Source: Brevinematales bacterium
Lineage (GTDB): Bacteria; Spirochaetota; Brevinematia; Brevinematales; JAOACQ01
Assembly: GCA_026417755.1 (NCBI GenBank)
Contig: JAOACQ010000022.1
Location: forward strand, 1 to 53,063
Reading direction: 5' to 3'
DNA: 53,063 nucleotides
The notes under the pieces were generated by a model. That model was not told where the DNA came from, did not search any database, and worked only from the letters and a program-made list of their open reading frames with translations. Below are positions 25,501 to 34,339 of this stretch, one piece after another (the stretch's first letter is position 1; each line of letters begins with the position of its first letter). The position numbers and the translations under genes were made by a program.

Positions 25501-26835
25501 ATGATAGACAAAAATATCCTTTTAGTTGGTTTTACTAAGAGAACATCTTTTGCAGTTGCAAAAATTCTAGGAAAAAATAACAAAATCTTTATTTCAGATA
25601 GTGTGAGCAATGAAGAAAAATTATCTTTAATCAAGGAACTTGAAAGTTATGGAATAAATCTCACCAATCTTCTTGGTAATCAATCAAAAGAGATCTTAAA
25701 TGAATACAAAATTGATTTGATAATTGTGAGCCCGGGTGTTCCGCTTAATATACCTCTTTTAATATCCGCGAAGCAAAAAAACATTGAGGTTATCGGTGAT
25801 ATTGAGCTTTTTTACAGATTCTTTCCTTCAAATATTTATATCGGCATAACGGGCACAGATGGTAAAACAACCACAACAACCCTTGTTTATGAGTTGTTGA
25901 AAACTGAGCAAAAAACTCTTCTTGGCGGAAATATAGGTTTACCGGTTTTTGAACTCTTCAATGAAATAAAAAATGATGATAAAATAGTTCTTGAACTCTC
26001 AAGTTTTCAACTTGAAGCAATAAAAAATTTCAAACCACATATTGGATTATTTCTCAATCTTGCAGAAGATCATCTTGATAGATATTCCTCTATGGAAGAA
26101 TATCTGAACGCAAAAAAAAGAATTTTTATGAATCAGACAGAAGAAGATTTTGCAATAGTAAACCTTGACTCACCATACTATGAAAAGATAATTAAAGGAG
26201 TAAAATCAAAAATTCTCACTTTCAGTATAACAAATGAAAATGCGACAATCTATTACAAAGATAATACCATTTTTTACGAAAAAAAGCCTTTCATTGATAG
26301 AGATGAAATATTCATTAAAGGAATTCACAATGTTGAAAACTCTATGGCTGCAATTCTTGCTGCTAAATTGATGGGTGTCTCTGAAGCTAATATAAAAAAT
26401 GTCTTAAAAAATTTTAAAGGTGTTGAACATCGCCTTGAATTTGTAAGAAATATTAATGGAGTAGATTATTACAACGATTCAAAATCCACAACCGTTAATT
26501 CTCTTGAAAAAGCATTGTTAAGTTTTGATAGACCAATAATACTTATAGCGGGAGGTAGAGACAAGGGTCTTGATTTCACAAAGATAAAAGAGCTTGCTCA
26601 CAAGAAACTAAAAACTTTAGTCTTAATCGGTGAAGCAAAGGATAAGATAAAAAAAGAACTTGATTTTAAAGAATCTTTTTATGCTTCTGACTTAGAAGAA
26701 GCCGTAAAAATATCAAAACAAAAATCTTCACCAGGAGATATAATACTTCTTTCTCCCGGCTGTGCAAGTTTTGATATGTTTAAAAACTACGAAGAAAGAG
26801 GAAAGGTGTATAAAGAAATAGTAAACAAACTATAA
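25501..26835 (+). CDS. murD: UDP-N-acetylmuramoyl-L-alanine--D-glutamate ligase
   Basis: MurD adds D-glutamate to UDP-MurNAc-L-Ala in peptidoglycan synthesis using ATP. The P-loop GTDGKTTTT is at about residues 119-127. NLAEDHLDRY, the HRLEFV junction, NDSKSTTV, LIAGGRDKGLDF and LLSPGCASFDMFKNYEERG complete the signature. Its 444 residues are full length. An AAGGTGG site precedes the ATG. It stands apart from other mur genes and its 3' end overlaps the convergent small gene by 6 bp. Confidence 0.97.
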   Translation: MIDKNILLVGFTKRTSFAVAKILGKNNKIFISDSVSNEEKLSLIKELESYGINLTNLLGNQSKEILNEYKIDLIIVSPGVPLNIPLLISAKQKNIEVIGDIELFYRFFPSNIYIGITGTDGKTTTTTLVYELLKTEQKTLLGGNIGLPVFELFNEIKNDDKIVLELSSFQLEAIKNFKPHIGLFLNLAEDHLDRYSSMEEYLNAKKRIFMNQTEEDFAIVNLDSPYYEKIIKGVKSKILTFSITNENATIYYKDNTIFYEKKPFIDRDEIFIKGIHNVENSMAAILAAKLMGVSEANIKNVLKNFKGVEHRLEFVRNINGVDYYNDSKSTTVNSLEKALLSFDRPIILIAGGRDKGLDFTKIKELAHKKLKTLVLIGEAKDKIKKELDFKESFYASDLEEAVKISKQKSSPGDIILLSPGCASFDMFKNYEERGKVYKEIVNKL

Positions 26836-27117
26836 GACTTTGATTTCCTTTGAAACTTTTGAAAATCTCCTATCAAACTGCCCAAGTGTTTCAGCTACTT
26901 TCTTTCTTACATAATACAAACCACCGGCATACTTTACAATAATACCATCGTATATGATCTTTGTCCTTTGAGAGACATAATTAACCCTTCCTACCACCTC
27001 AACCTTTTTCCAATCTGCACAGGTAACCAGTTCCGGCAACTTGGTCAGAGTTGCCCCTTCAATGCTATCATTTTTGATAGCATCAACATACATTTTGGCC
27101 AATGCTGCTGCATCCAT
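26830..27117 (-). CDS. Small protein of unknown function
   Basis: The 95-residue product starts at ATG 27117 behind AAGGAG. It looks like a small globular cytoplasmic protein: an Ala-rich helix, a VVGRVNYVSQRTKIIYDG beta segment and a Lys-rich C-terminus. It has no Cys pair or membrane segment apart from one Cys at about residue 33. I do not recognise it. It follows the small lipoprotein gene by 18 bp and may be co-transcribed with cvpA. Confidence 0.65.
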   Translation of the reverse strand: MDAAALAKMYVDAIKNDSIEGATLTKLPELVTCADWKKVEVVGRVNYVSQRTKIIYDGIIVKYAGGLYYVRKKVAETLGQFDRRFSKVSKEIKVL

Positions 27118-27135
27118 AACTTTTTCTCCTTAAAA

Positions 27136-27357
27136 TCAAAAAAGAGAACACCCGGGGTACCGTAAGAAGATTCCCGGTTTCCTAAAATTATTAGAAACCT
27201 CTATCCATACTTCCTGTTTCCCCTTTCTATCCAAATAGGTAGTAGAAGAAGCAATTCCATATAGAGCTCGAGGTTTCACAATTATGGATACCGATTCCGG
27301 AAATATGTTTCTACACGAATACCCCAGGAACAAAATATTAAAACTTAATAAAATCAA
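27136..27357 (-). CDS. Small putative lipoprotein
   Basis: The 73-residue frame opens with a TTG at 27357 inside the end of cvpA, with GAGGTGG about 10 bases upstream. The first 15 residues are hydrophobic and end in the lipobox-like GYSC, suggesting a short lipoprotein. The rest has alternating hydrophobic residues typical of a small beta domain, including YLDRKGKQEVWIEVSNNF. Family unknown. The non-ATG start and the overlap make the exact start uncertain. Confidence 0.55.
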   Translation of the reverse strand: MILLSFNILFLGYSCRNIFPESVSIIVKPRALYGIASSTTYLDRKGKQEVWIEVSNNFRKPGIFLRYPGCSLF

Positions 27358-27793
27358 AGAATAAAAACCACCTCAATGGTGTAACAATTGCATCAAAAAA
27401 TGCAATTGGTATCATAGTGTGAATTTTTAAAATTTTGAAAAAGTCAAGATAATCAACAATAAGCCCAATTACCAGCCAGCCCTGAATAATTCCAAAGATA
27501 AACCCTACAAAATGCCCAAGAATTGATGGTTTTGTTTTTTCAGCTGGCTTTATAGCACTTTGTAAAACAATAAAGAAAATAACAAAACCTATTCCACCAA
27601 CTATATAAGAAACAAGTCTCATATCAGAAATGAACTGTGCTATTTTAACAATTATTGCAGAGAGAACCATTGGCAAAGCTATTTTTAAAAACCAGTTAAA
27701 CCCAAACTTCATTCCATTTTTAGTGTTAACATAAGCAAAAGCAGATAAAATTCCGACAAATGCAATTAAAAAAATGATATACTCTCTTGTCAT
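27338..27793 (-). CDS. CvpA family membrane protein
   Basis: The 151-residue protein has four hydrophobic helices and the family-like pattern near GHFVGFIFGIIQGWLVIGLIVDY, where a Gly-rich helix precedes a Trp. CvpA proteins are inner-membrane proteins linked to colicin V production and envelope stress in other bacteria; the molecular role is not settled. A GGAGG site precedes ATG 27793. Sequence similarity is modest, so the call rests mostly on topology. Confidence 0.65.
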   Translation of the reverse strand: MTREYIIFLIAFVGILSAFAYVNTKNGMKFGFNWFLKIALPMVLSAIIVKIAQFISDMRLVSYIVGGIGFVIFFIVLQSAIKPAEKTKPSILGHFVGFIFGIIQGWLVIGLIVDYLDFFKILKIHTMIPIAFFDAIVTPLRWFLFFDFIKF

Positions 27794-27864
27794 TTTTTAT
27801 TCCTCCAATAAATTTTCTTTTTTTATATTACAGGAAAATGCTTAAAAAGTCAAGGATAAAAGGG

Positions 27865-28680
27865 TTATTTACTGTTAATTGAAATTATTTCTCTGATTCT
27901 CGATATTAAAGTTGCTTTTCCACTGTTTACCTGAATATCTATTGCTACTCCCTCAATTATGTTTGCACTACTGTCTGCTGGGGAAAATTTGACAGGAAGA
28001 TGTTGAATAACCTTTCTATATGACTCTTCAATTTTCATTCCGATCACTGAATCTCTTGCCCCGCACATACCAATATCGGTAATATATGCCGTTCCTTTCG
28101 GTAAGATTCTTTCGTCTGACGTTTGTATATGAGTATGTGTCCCCCATACAGCTGTAACTCTACCATCAAAATACCAGCCAAAAACCTGCTTTTCACTTGT
28201 TGCTTCTGCATGAAAATCAACTAAAATAATTTTTACATTGTTTTCTTTGAGATAATTAAGTTGACTTTCTACAGTTCTGAATGGGCAGTCAATAGCATCC
28301 ATAAAAATTCTTCCCATCGCATTAATAATTGCTATTTTGGTATTAGATTTTTCGATAATTGTCATCCCACTTCCGGGAGTTCCGGGCGGGTAATTGATTG
28401 GTCTGATTAAGTTTGGATATTTATCTATAAAATTAAAAATTTCCTTCTTCTGCCATATATGATTACCACTTGTTATTACATCAACCCCCATATTAAAAAA
28501 GGATTTTACAATTTCTTCAGTAATACCAAAACCATGGGCTGAATTCTCTCCATTCAAAATAATCAGATCAGGAAGATATTTCTCTCTCATCTTATGAATT
28601 GAATTTGCAAAAACTTTTCTTCCTGGTTCTCCAATTATATCACCAAATGCTAAAATTCTTAAAATTCCTTCTGGTTTCAC
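27865..28680 (-). CDS. YmdB-family metallophosphodiesterase
   Basis: The 271-residue protein follows the YmdB/TIGR00282 pattern of dimetal phosphodiesterases acting on 2',3'-cyclic nucleotides in Bacillus. Metal and active-site motifs are in order: AFGDIIGEPGR, LNGENSAHGFG, TSGNHIW, VDFHAEATSEK and GTHTHIQTSDERI. The start is GTG 28680 behind AAGGA. It lies 9 bp downstream of the long TPR gene. In other bacteria it often neighbours rny, which is not seen here. Confidence 0.92.
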   Translation of the reverse strand: MKPEGILRILAFGDIIGEPGRKVFANSIHKMREKYLPDLIILNGENSAHGFGITEEIVKSFFNMGVDVITSGNHIWQKKEIFNFIDKYPNLIRPINYPPGTPGSGMTIIEKSNTKIAIINAMGRIFMDAIDCPFRTVESQLNYLKENNVKIILVDFHAEATSEKQVFGWYFDGRVTAVWGTHTHIQTSDERILPKGTAYITDIGMCGARDSVIGMKIEESYRKVIQHLPVKFSPADSSANIIEGVAIDIQVNSGKATLISRIREIISINSK

Positions 28681-28689
28681 ATTTTATCC

Positions 28690-31524
28690 TTATTTTAAAA
28701 TTTCTGAGGCTTTAGCAGTCCATTCAGACGAAGGATAATTGTCCTTAAGTCTCTGAACATACCTTTTAGCCGTCTCTAACTTTCCGAGTTTATAGTTTGA
28801 GAAAGCTATACCATATAAAGCCTTTGGGTATAGAGAGGTAACTTTATAAACCTGAAATATTGAAGTTAACTTATCTATTGCTTCCGTATATTTACCATCC
28901 TCTATATCGTAAAAAGCCAATTCAGTCGTAGCAATTGCAGCTTCCTCTTTAGTAGTTAAGCCAATAATTTCTTTATAAACTTTTATTGATTCTTCTTTTT
29001 GGTTCCTTTCTTTATAATAGTTTGCCAATTTAAGCATTATTTGAACTTTAGCATCTTTTGTTTTTGCTTCCTTAATAGATAATTTATAATATTCCTCTTC
29101 ATTACCCTGACTCTGATATTTAATCTTAATTTCAGATAGCATTGGTTTAGCCTTCTCAGTCTCATAAGATGAAGGATAATTTTTGATAAGTTTTTCAAGA
29201 GTTTCTATACTCATTGAAAGATTGTTCCATTCATAATAAATGGTGGCTATTCTCAAAAGTACATCAGGAGTATATTCTCCCTTAGGAAATAAATTAACAT
29301 ATTTCTCAAAATATTCCATTGCTCTCTTTTTGTCATTCATATTAAGATAACACCAGCCAGCCCAATAATAAGAAAGGGAAACAAAATTAGCATCATAATT
29401 TAAATCAATGATTTTTTGATAATAATTCAAAGCTCTTTTGAAATCAGAAATATTAAAATAATATTCCGCAAGTTTAAATAAAGATTCAGAAGTAGCTGGG
29501 CTATTAGGATATTTTTCTATAAGCTCTTCGTAATATTGATATGCCTTTGAAAAGTCACCAGATTTCACTAAAGACCATGCCATATCAGAAATCAAAGAGG
29601 GTAGTTCATTTGTAAGACCAGTTTCATATGAAAAATAGTAAGCCTTCTCAAAATAGAAAAAGGCATTTTTATAATCATTCAGATTGTAATAAGATTTACC
29701 AACAGCTCTAATGCTATCATTTGAGGATAAACTATCCAAGGCGTAAGAAATAGAATTCGTAAAATTATCAATTGCAATTTTATATTCTCCGAGTCTGAAA
29801 TATCCCCACCCCTTTAAGTTAAAATAATCCCATTTCTTTGAAATAGTTATATTGTTGAGATAGTCCACAAGTTGTTTAAATTTTTCTTCTTTAAAATAAA
29901 TCCATCCTATTTTTAAAGCAGCTTCTTCAGAATACTCCGTATCTTTATAATTCTTATATACATTTTCAAAAATTTTTCTTGACTCCGTATAATTTTTTCT
30001 GTTATATTCAAGAATTCCTATGTTATAATTAGCTAGAGCAAGGTAAGTTCTATCCTTAGAAGTTTTTAATATCTTATCATAGTAGGATTTTGCCTTTTCA
30101 TAATTATTACCTTTTGTATATGCCCATCCTGCAAGCTGGTAGGCCTTTTCTTCTGGATAAGAACTTTTTAAAGTCAATAATTTTAGATAACTATTTGCAG
30201 CTTCTTCAAATTTCCCCATTGCTATATAACTATCTCCAGTCAAAATATATGAGCTGGCTCTTTCATCTGGAAGAACGTCATCCCTTAAAAGATATAACTC
30301 AACATCTTTTATTGTAGCGTCATAATTTCCCAATTCATAATTAACCTTTGCCCTGTAATAGAGAGCATCCTTATAAACCTTACTCACACTATATCTGTTT
30401 ATTACAATAGACAATTTGTCATAAGCAATTTTATAACTTTTCTTTTCATAATAAATTTCTCCACTCTTTTGCAAAGATAAAGGAGTAATCTCATCTTCTA
30501 TCCTATTCAGTGATTCAAATATATTAAGTGCTTCATCATAGTTCCCTTGTTCATATAGAGTCAACCCAATTTCATAGTTTACTTTCCTCTTATTTTTATC
30601 ATCAGCAATAGAAAGGGCTTTTTTTAAAAAGAAGATTGAGTTTTCATATTCTTTTAAATCTCTATATAATACACCAATCTTATAATTTATATCATAACTA
30701 TACTCTTTTGAATTAGTAAGATTCAACCACATATCAAGAGCTTCTCTGAATCTGTTAATCCTGACAAAAGAAGAACCCCCAAAATACAAAACATCTTCAT
30801 AATATGGAAAACTACTTTTATTTTTCAAACTCTCAAAAATCTGAGTAGCTTTTTCATTTTCATCCAAAAAATAGTAGGTTTTGCCTAGAAAAAATAAACC
30901 TTCCTCATAAAATGGAGAATTTTTAAAATTATCAACAAACTCCAGGAAAACTGTTTTGGCCTTTTTATAATTTTCATCATAAAAATAACTCTGCCCAAGC
31001 CTTAAATTTGATTCAGCTGTTTTTTCATCTTTTGGAAATTCTCTTATGAAATTCTCCCACTCTTTTGAAGCCTGTGTGTACTGATTCATAAACATAAGAA
31101 TATAAGCTATAGTAAATTTTGCATCCTTAACCCATTTGCCTTTTGGAAAAGAAGCTATATATTTTCTTAATCTGTTTAAGGCAGTTTCATAATCTTTTGT
31201 TTTATAATAATTTATAGCGATAAAAAAAGTGGCCTGTTCTTTATAGATCGTTTCGGGATATTTATTCAATAAATTGAGTAAATAGTTTATCGAATCTTTA
31301 TAATCTCCATTATAATGAAGTGCCAAAGAAAGGTAATACAATGTGCTTTCTTCATATTTTTTTTCTCTATCAGAAGCCAGAGTTTTTTTGAATAGGTCTA
31401 TTGCAAGACTGTATTTTCCAGCCTGATAAGCTGTTTTACCATTTTCAAAAAAATCCCTTGAGGTATATGAAAAAACTAAGCTAAATATCAATAAAAAAAT
31501 TATTATAAAACTCTTCTTTTCCAT
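28690..31524 (-). CDS. Long exported TPR repeat protein
   Basis: After a signal peptide (about residues 1-19, ending VFSY), nearly all of the 944 residues are tandem TPR-like helical pairs; more than twenty repeats can be made out, with recurring A..Y..AL/I..Y....YP.S patterns. It is probably a periplasmic or outer-membrane scaffold, comparable in style to BamD/YbgF-type TPR proteins but much longer. I choose ATG 31524; an in-frame TTG at 31560 is the -35 box. No ribosome site precedes the ATG, which sits 7 bases after TATAAT. The neighbour upstream is a FlgJ-type gene. Partner unknown. Confidence 0.85.
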   Translation of the reverse strand: MEKKSFIIIFLLIFSLVFSYTSRDFFENGKTAYQAGKYSLAIDLFKKTLASDREKKYEESTLYYLSLALHYNGDYKDSINYLLNLLNKYPETIYKEQATFFIAINYYKTKDYETALNRLRKYIASFPKGKWVKDAKFTIAYILMFMNQYTQASKEWENFIREFPKDEKTAESNLRLGQSYFYDENYKKAKTVFLEFVDNFKNSPFYEEGLFFLGKTYYFLDENEKATQIFESLKNKSSFPYYEDVLYFGGSSFVRINRFREALDMWLNLTNSKEYSYDINYKIGVLYRDLKEYENSIFFLKKALSIADDKNKRKVNYEIGLTLYEQGNYDEALNIFESLNRIEDEITPLSLQKSGEIYYEKKSYKIAYDKLSIVINRYSVSKVYKDALYYRAKVNYELGNYDATIKDVELYLLRDDVLPDERASSYILTGDSYIAMGKFEEAANSYLKLLTLKSSYPEEKAYQLAGWAYTKGNNYEKAKSYYDKILKTSKDRTYLALANYNIGILEYNRKNYTESRKIFENVYKNYKDTEYSEEAALKIGWIYFKEEKFKQLVDYLNNITISKKWDYFNLKGWGYFRLGEYKIAIDNFTNSISYALDSLSSNDSIRAVGKSYYNLNDYKNAFFYFEKAYYFSYETGLTNELPSLISDMAWSLVKSGDFSKAYQYYEELIEKYPNSPATSESLFKLAEYYFNISDFKRALNYYQKIIDLNYDANFVSLSYYWAGWCYLNMNDKKRAMEYFEKYVNLFPKGEYTPDVLLRIATIYYEWNNLSMSIETLEKLIKNYPSSYETEKAKPMLSEIKIKYQSQGNEEEYYKLSIKEAKTKDAKVQIMLKLANYYKERNQKEESIKVYKEIIGLTTKEEAAIATTELAFYDIEDGKYTEAIDKLTSIFQVYKVTSLYPKALYGIAFSNYKLGKLETAKRYVQRLKDNYPSSEWTAKASEILK

Positions 31525-31531
31525 ATTTTTA

Positions 31532-31560
31532 ATTATAATTAAAAAAACAAAAAAAGACAA
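31532..31560 (-). promoter_or_regulatory. Promoter giving a predicted leaderless mRNA for the TPR gene
   Basis: TTGTCT (31560-31555) and TATAAT (31537-31532) are 17 bp apart on the minus strand. Only 7 bases separate the -10 box from ATG 31524, so the transcript should begin at the start codon. Confidence 0.65.
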
Positions 31561-31616
31561 TTTATTATTTATAACTTAAGAGAGTAAAAATCTCTTCTTT
31601 AAAAAACCTTGATTAA

Positions 31617-31946
31617 TTAAAGTTCCGATTTAATATTATTTTGATTTGAAATAAGAAATTTATAAACCATATCACCAAGACCAATGCCTCCGGAGTGGGC
31701 TATCTTCTTTGAGTATTCCTCATAGAGCATATCTTCAAAAAATTCCTGTTTAAGACCACCATTAAGCCAATCAGATTTTTGAATGGTCTTTCTCATTGAC
31801 TTAAAAAGCTGATTGATAAATAATGATTCAAATTCTCTCGAAACAGAAAGAATCTGTTTCTTGTCAAGTTTTTTTGTATCAATATTTCTTAACTTGTTTA
31901 TATCAAAATTATTATTTTCAATTGGTTTATTTAGAACACCTACCAT
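31617..31946 (-). CDS. flgJ: FlgJ-type flagellar rod-binding protein (N-terminal domain only)
   Basis: The 109-residue product matches the rod-binding domain of FlgJ: FESLFINQLFKSMRKTI, then FFEDMLYEEYSKKIAHSGG and GLGDMVYKFL. This domain helps assemble the flagellar rod in the periplasm. The muramidase domain found in enterobacterial FlgJ is absent, as is usual outside that group. The start ATG follows AAGGAAGG. No other flagellar structural gene is adjacent, so the rod gene is isolated here. It supports a flagellated host. Confidence 0.85.
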   Translation of the reverse strand: MVGVLNKPIENNNFDINKLRNIDTKKLDKKQILSVSREFESLFINQLFKSMRKTIQKSDWLNGGLKQEFFEDMLYEEYSKKIAHSGGIGLGDMVYKFLISNQNNIKSEL

Positions 31947-32048
31947 AAAACCTTCCTTATAATTAATCTTTCGGAAGGAAATTATTTTTGTTTAGCCAAA
32001 AAACAAGATTATTCTGTAATTTACTTTCATTTTTAAATTCTAACAGCT

Positions 32049-34040
32049 TCACTCTTTTTTAATTAAATTAAAACTTTCCGACAATATATAACTTCTACTG
32101 AAGGTACCATCTTCTGTTTTTTCTTCCCAGCTAAATCTTAACCCAACAACCTCAGAATTCTTAACCATTTTTTCTGTTTTTATGTTCAAAGTTACAGGTA
32201 ATCTTGCTTCTTCAATATTACCAGATTTCAATTCTTTTACTAAAGTCTCTCTTGCCAGAACATTACCATCATAATCAATTAAATCCAACTTAACATTTTT
32301 TATATCATTGGGACTAAAATTCTTAAAATTAAAAAGAATATAGAATTCCTTATTGTATTCAATATTTGCAGGAAGATAATAATTAATAGCTAAAGATATC
32401 ATTGAATTCATCTTTTTAAACTCATAAAAAATATTTCCAATTCCAAACATCCATTCAAGTGGTGAATAAGGCCCTCTCTTACCAGACATAGCATTATATA
32501 AGTCATTAATTATTAATCCCTTAAGATTACTTTTCTTACTCATTTCTTTAATAGAGTTAAAGTAAGCACTCCAGTAAAAATCTATACCACTTGCTTTTAC
32601 ATCCTGAAATTCAAGATTTTTCTTATAATCTATTTCATAAGAAAATATCAATCTATCTGAATATTCGGAAATAAAAGTTTGCCTTAAATTTCTTATTTCT
32701 TTTGCGAGGTCATAATATGGCAAAGCAAAGTTAACAACAAAAAAATCAATAGAAGCTGCTGATAAAACATCTAAAATCTCTGGATTTTTCTTTAACGATT
32801 CATAATCTATATAATAAAAAACTGGCTTATTCTTGCCAGATTTTTCAATTATTTCCTTCATCACTGAAACAAGATAATATCTTTTCCACCTTTCAAAAAC
32901 CGTTAAAAAATCTTTGTTTTTCAATTTTTCACTGAAGTATTTTAACTTATTAGTAATATCCCAATCCTTCCACTCAGCTGGAACCTCTATTTGTAATTCC
33001 TTAAAGAATAAATCACAAAGTTCAAGTCCATCACCATATTCAGGGAAAAAATCAGAAAATCCTATAAAATTATAATTTTTATTCTGCATCATCAAAGCAA
33101 AGAGTTTCTGAATCGAACTTTTTCTATTTTCATCAGAATAAGATATAGCTCCGCCTTCCGAAAAACCATTTTCTGTCAAAGAATAAGAAGACATATAACC
33201 TATCTTGTCAATATAAGCCCCTTCTACTTTAAATGCTTTAATATAACCAGCAAATTTCTTTCCTCTCTGGTTTAATTTTTCTGCTAATATATCTGATTCA
33301 TTTATTTTCTCTCTATTCCAGGGAGAAGAAGCATTTATATCTTCCTGAAAAGAAGGAGTGATCCCAACATTCATAAATACCCCATCCGCTGAAAGTATAT
33401 CAACCCATTCTGGTATGTAGTTCCAATCAACCTCTTTCCCATTCAATGAAATAATGATACGCTTTGATATTCTTTCTATTGAGTTAATTCCTATCAATGC
33501 CATGTTTTTATCAATTTTATAATTTTTATTGTTAGCAATGAAAGAAATGTAGTTATAGACAGAAACAGGAGCCTCTGGTGAATCAGGATATGCTTTTATT
33601 TCTAATTTTAATTCACCATCTATATCAGTATTTAGAGGGAAAAAATACCCCTTCCACAGATCATTTTTTTCATCATAGGTCAAAGATACTTTATCATTAT
33701 TATCGATACTTTTGACTATATTTCCATTTCTATCATAGAGAATAGCCTCTATCTTTGCATTTCTGACAACCTCTCTATCTTTTTTTCTTATAATTTTTGC
33801 AATTACCAATATCTTTTCATATTTACTATACAATTTCTTGTCAGTTTTAGAATAAAGTAAAAAATCAGCATTTCCTTTTTTTGATTTTTCCAGATCATTT
33901 ATAAGCTCATCGTTTAGCTCAATTTCGACATAAGATGAATCAAAATATTTTCTTAAATCCCTATAGAAAATATTACTCAACACAAGCAAAACAACTATCA
34001 TAAATAGTAGTGCAATTGAAATATATCTCACAAACTTCAT
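32049..34040 (-). CDS. Membrane-anchored protein, possible TIM-barrel glycosidase-like, unknown
   Basis: The 663-residue protein has one N-terminal membrane helix (about residues 5-27). A beta-sandwich-like region follows (about 60-170; NAKIEAILYDRNG). A long alpha/beta part (about 180-520) has spaced strands such as DGVFMNVGI, NFIGFSDFFPEYGDG, VFYYIDYES, IDFFVVNFALPYYD and GLIINDLYN, suggestive of a glycoside-hydrolase-like barrel. A C-terminal beta domain ends the protein (about 545-660; NKEFYILFNFKNFSPNDI). I cannot assign a family or catalytic residues. It follows a small membrane gene by 10 bp and has a GGAGG site. Confidence 0.7.
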   Translation of the reverse strand: MKFVRYISIALLFMIVVLLVLSNIFYRDLRKYFDSSYVEIELNDELINDLEKSKKGNADFLLYSKTDKKLYSKYEKILVIAKIIRKKDREVVRNAKIEAILYDRNGNIVKSIDNNDKVSLTYDEKNDLWKGYFFPLNTDIDGELKLEIKAYPDSPEAPVSVYNYISFIANNKNYKIDKNMALIGINSIERISKRIIISLNGKEVDWNYIPEWVDILSADGVFMNVGITPSFQEDINASSPWNREKINESDILAEKLNQRGKKFAGYIKAFKVEGAYIDKIGYMSSYSLTENGFSEGGAISYSDENRKSSIQKLFALMMQNKNYNFIGFSDFFPEYGDGLELCDLFFKELQIEVPAEWKDWDITNKLKYFSEKLKNKDFLTVFERWKRYYLVSVMKEIIEKSGKNKPVFYYIDYESLKKNPEILDVLSAASIDFFVVNFALPYYDLAKEIRNLRQTFISEYSDRLIFSYEIDYKKNLEFQDVKASGIDFYWSAYFNSIKEMSKKSNLKGLIINDLYNAMSGKRGPYSPLEWMFGIGNIFYEFKKMNSMISLAINYYLPANIEYNKEFYILFNFKNFSPNDIKNVKLDLIDYDGNVLARETLVKELKSGNIEEARLPVTLNIKTEKMVKNSEVVGLRFSWEEKTEDGTFSRSYILSESFNLIKKE

Positions 34041-34050
34041 AATTCCTCCA

Positions 34051-34245
34051 TTAGCTATTTTTAATAAATTTTGCTAAAATTGGATAGAAAAGCAAGCCAA
34101 TAATAACACCAAAAATAAAACTGAGTGGAAAAATATAAATCCACAAGTTAGGAAACAATCTAAAATAAAGAATAACAAAAAGAGTTGTTAATAAAGAAAC
34201 AAATCCTGCAATTATTAAAAATAACAGTGGTAATATTTTTTTCAT
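34051..34245 (-). CDS. Small two-helix membrane protein
   Basis: ATG 34245 follows GGAGGTAAAA. The 64-residue product has two long hydrophobic helices (about residues 3-26 and 34-57) and ends KFIKNS. A longer in-frame extension would overlap the ribosome site. It lies 10 bp upstream of the membrane-anchored 663-residue protein gene, so the two may form a membrane unit. Family unknown. Confidence 0.7.
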   Translation of the reverse strand: MKKILPLLFLIIAGFVSLLTTLFVILYFRLFPNLWIYIFPLSFIFGVIIGLLFYPILAKFIKNS

Positions 34246-34339
34246 TTTTACCTCCAGCAAAACGAATAATAGATTATTTTAAAACACAACTTTTAAAAAA
34301 TCCAGAAAGAGAGGGTTCTTAAATTGTAAAGTATAAAAA

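Noticed and set aside
31525..31560. Start of the long TPR gene at TTG 31560
   Set aside because: That TTG is the -35 box of a good promoter and the added residues are encoded by the poly-T spacer. ATG 31524 with its signal peptide is the better start.
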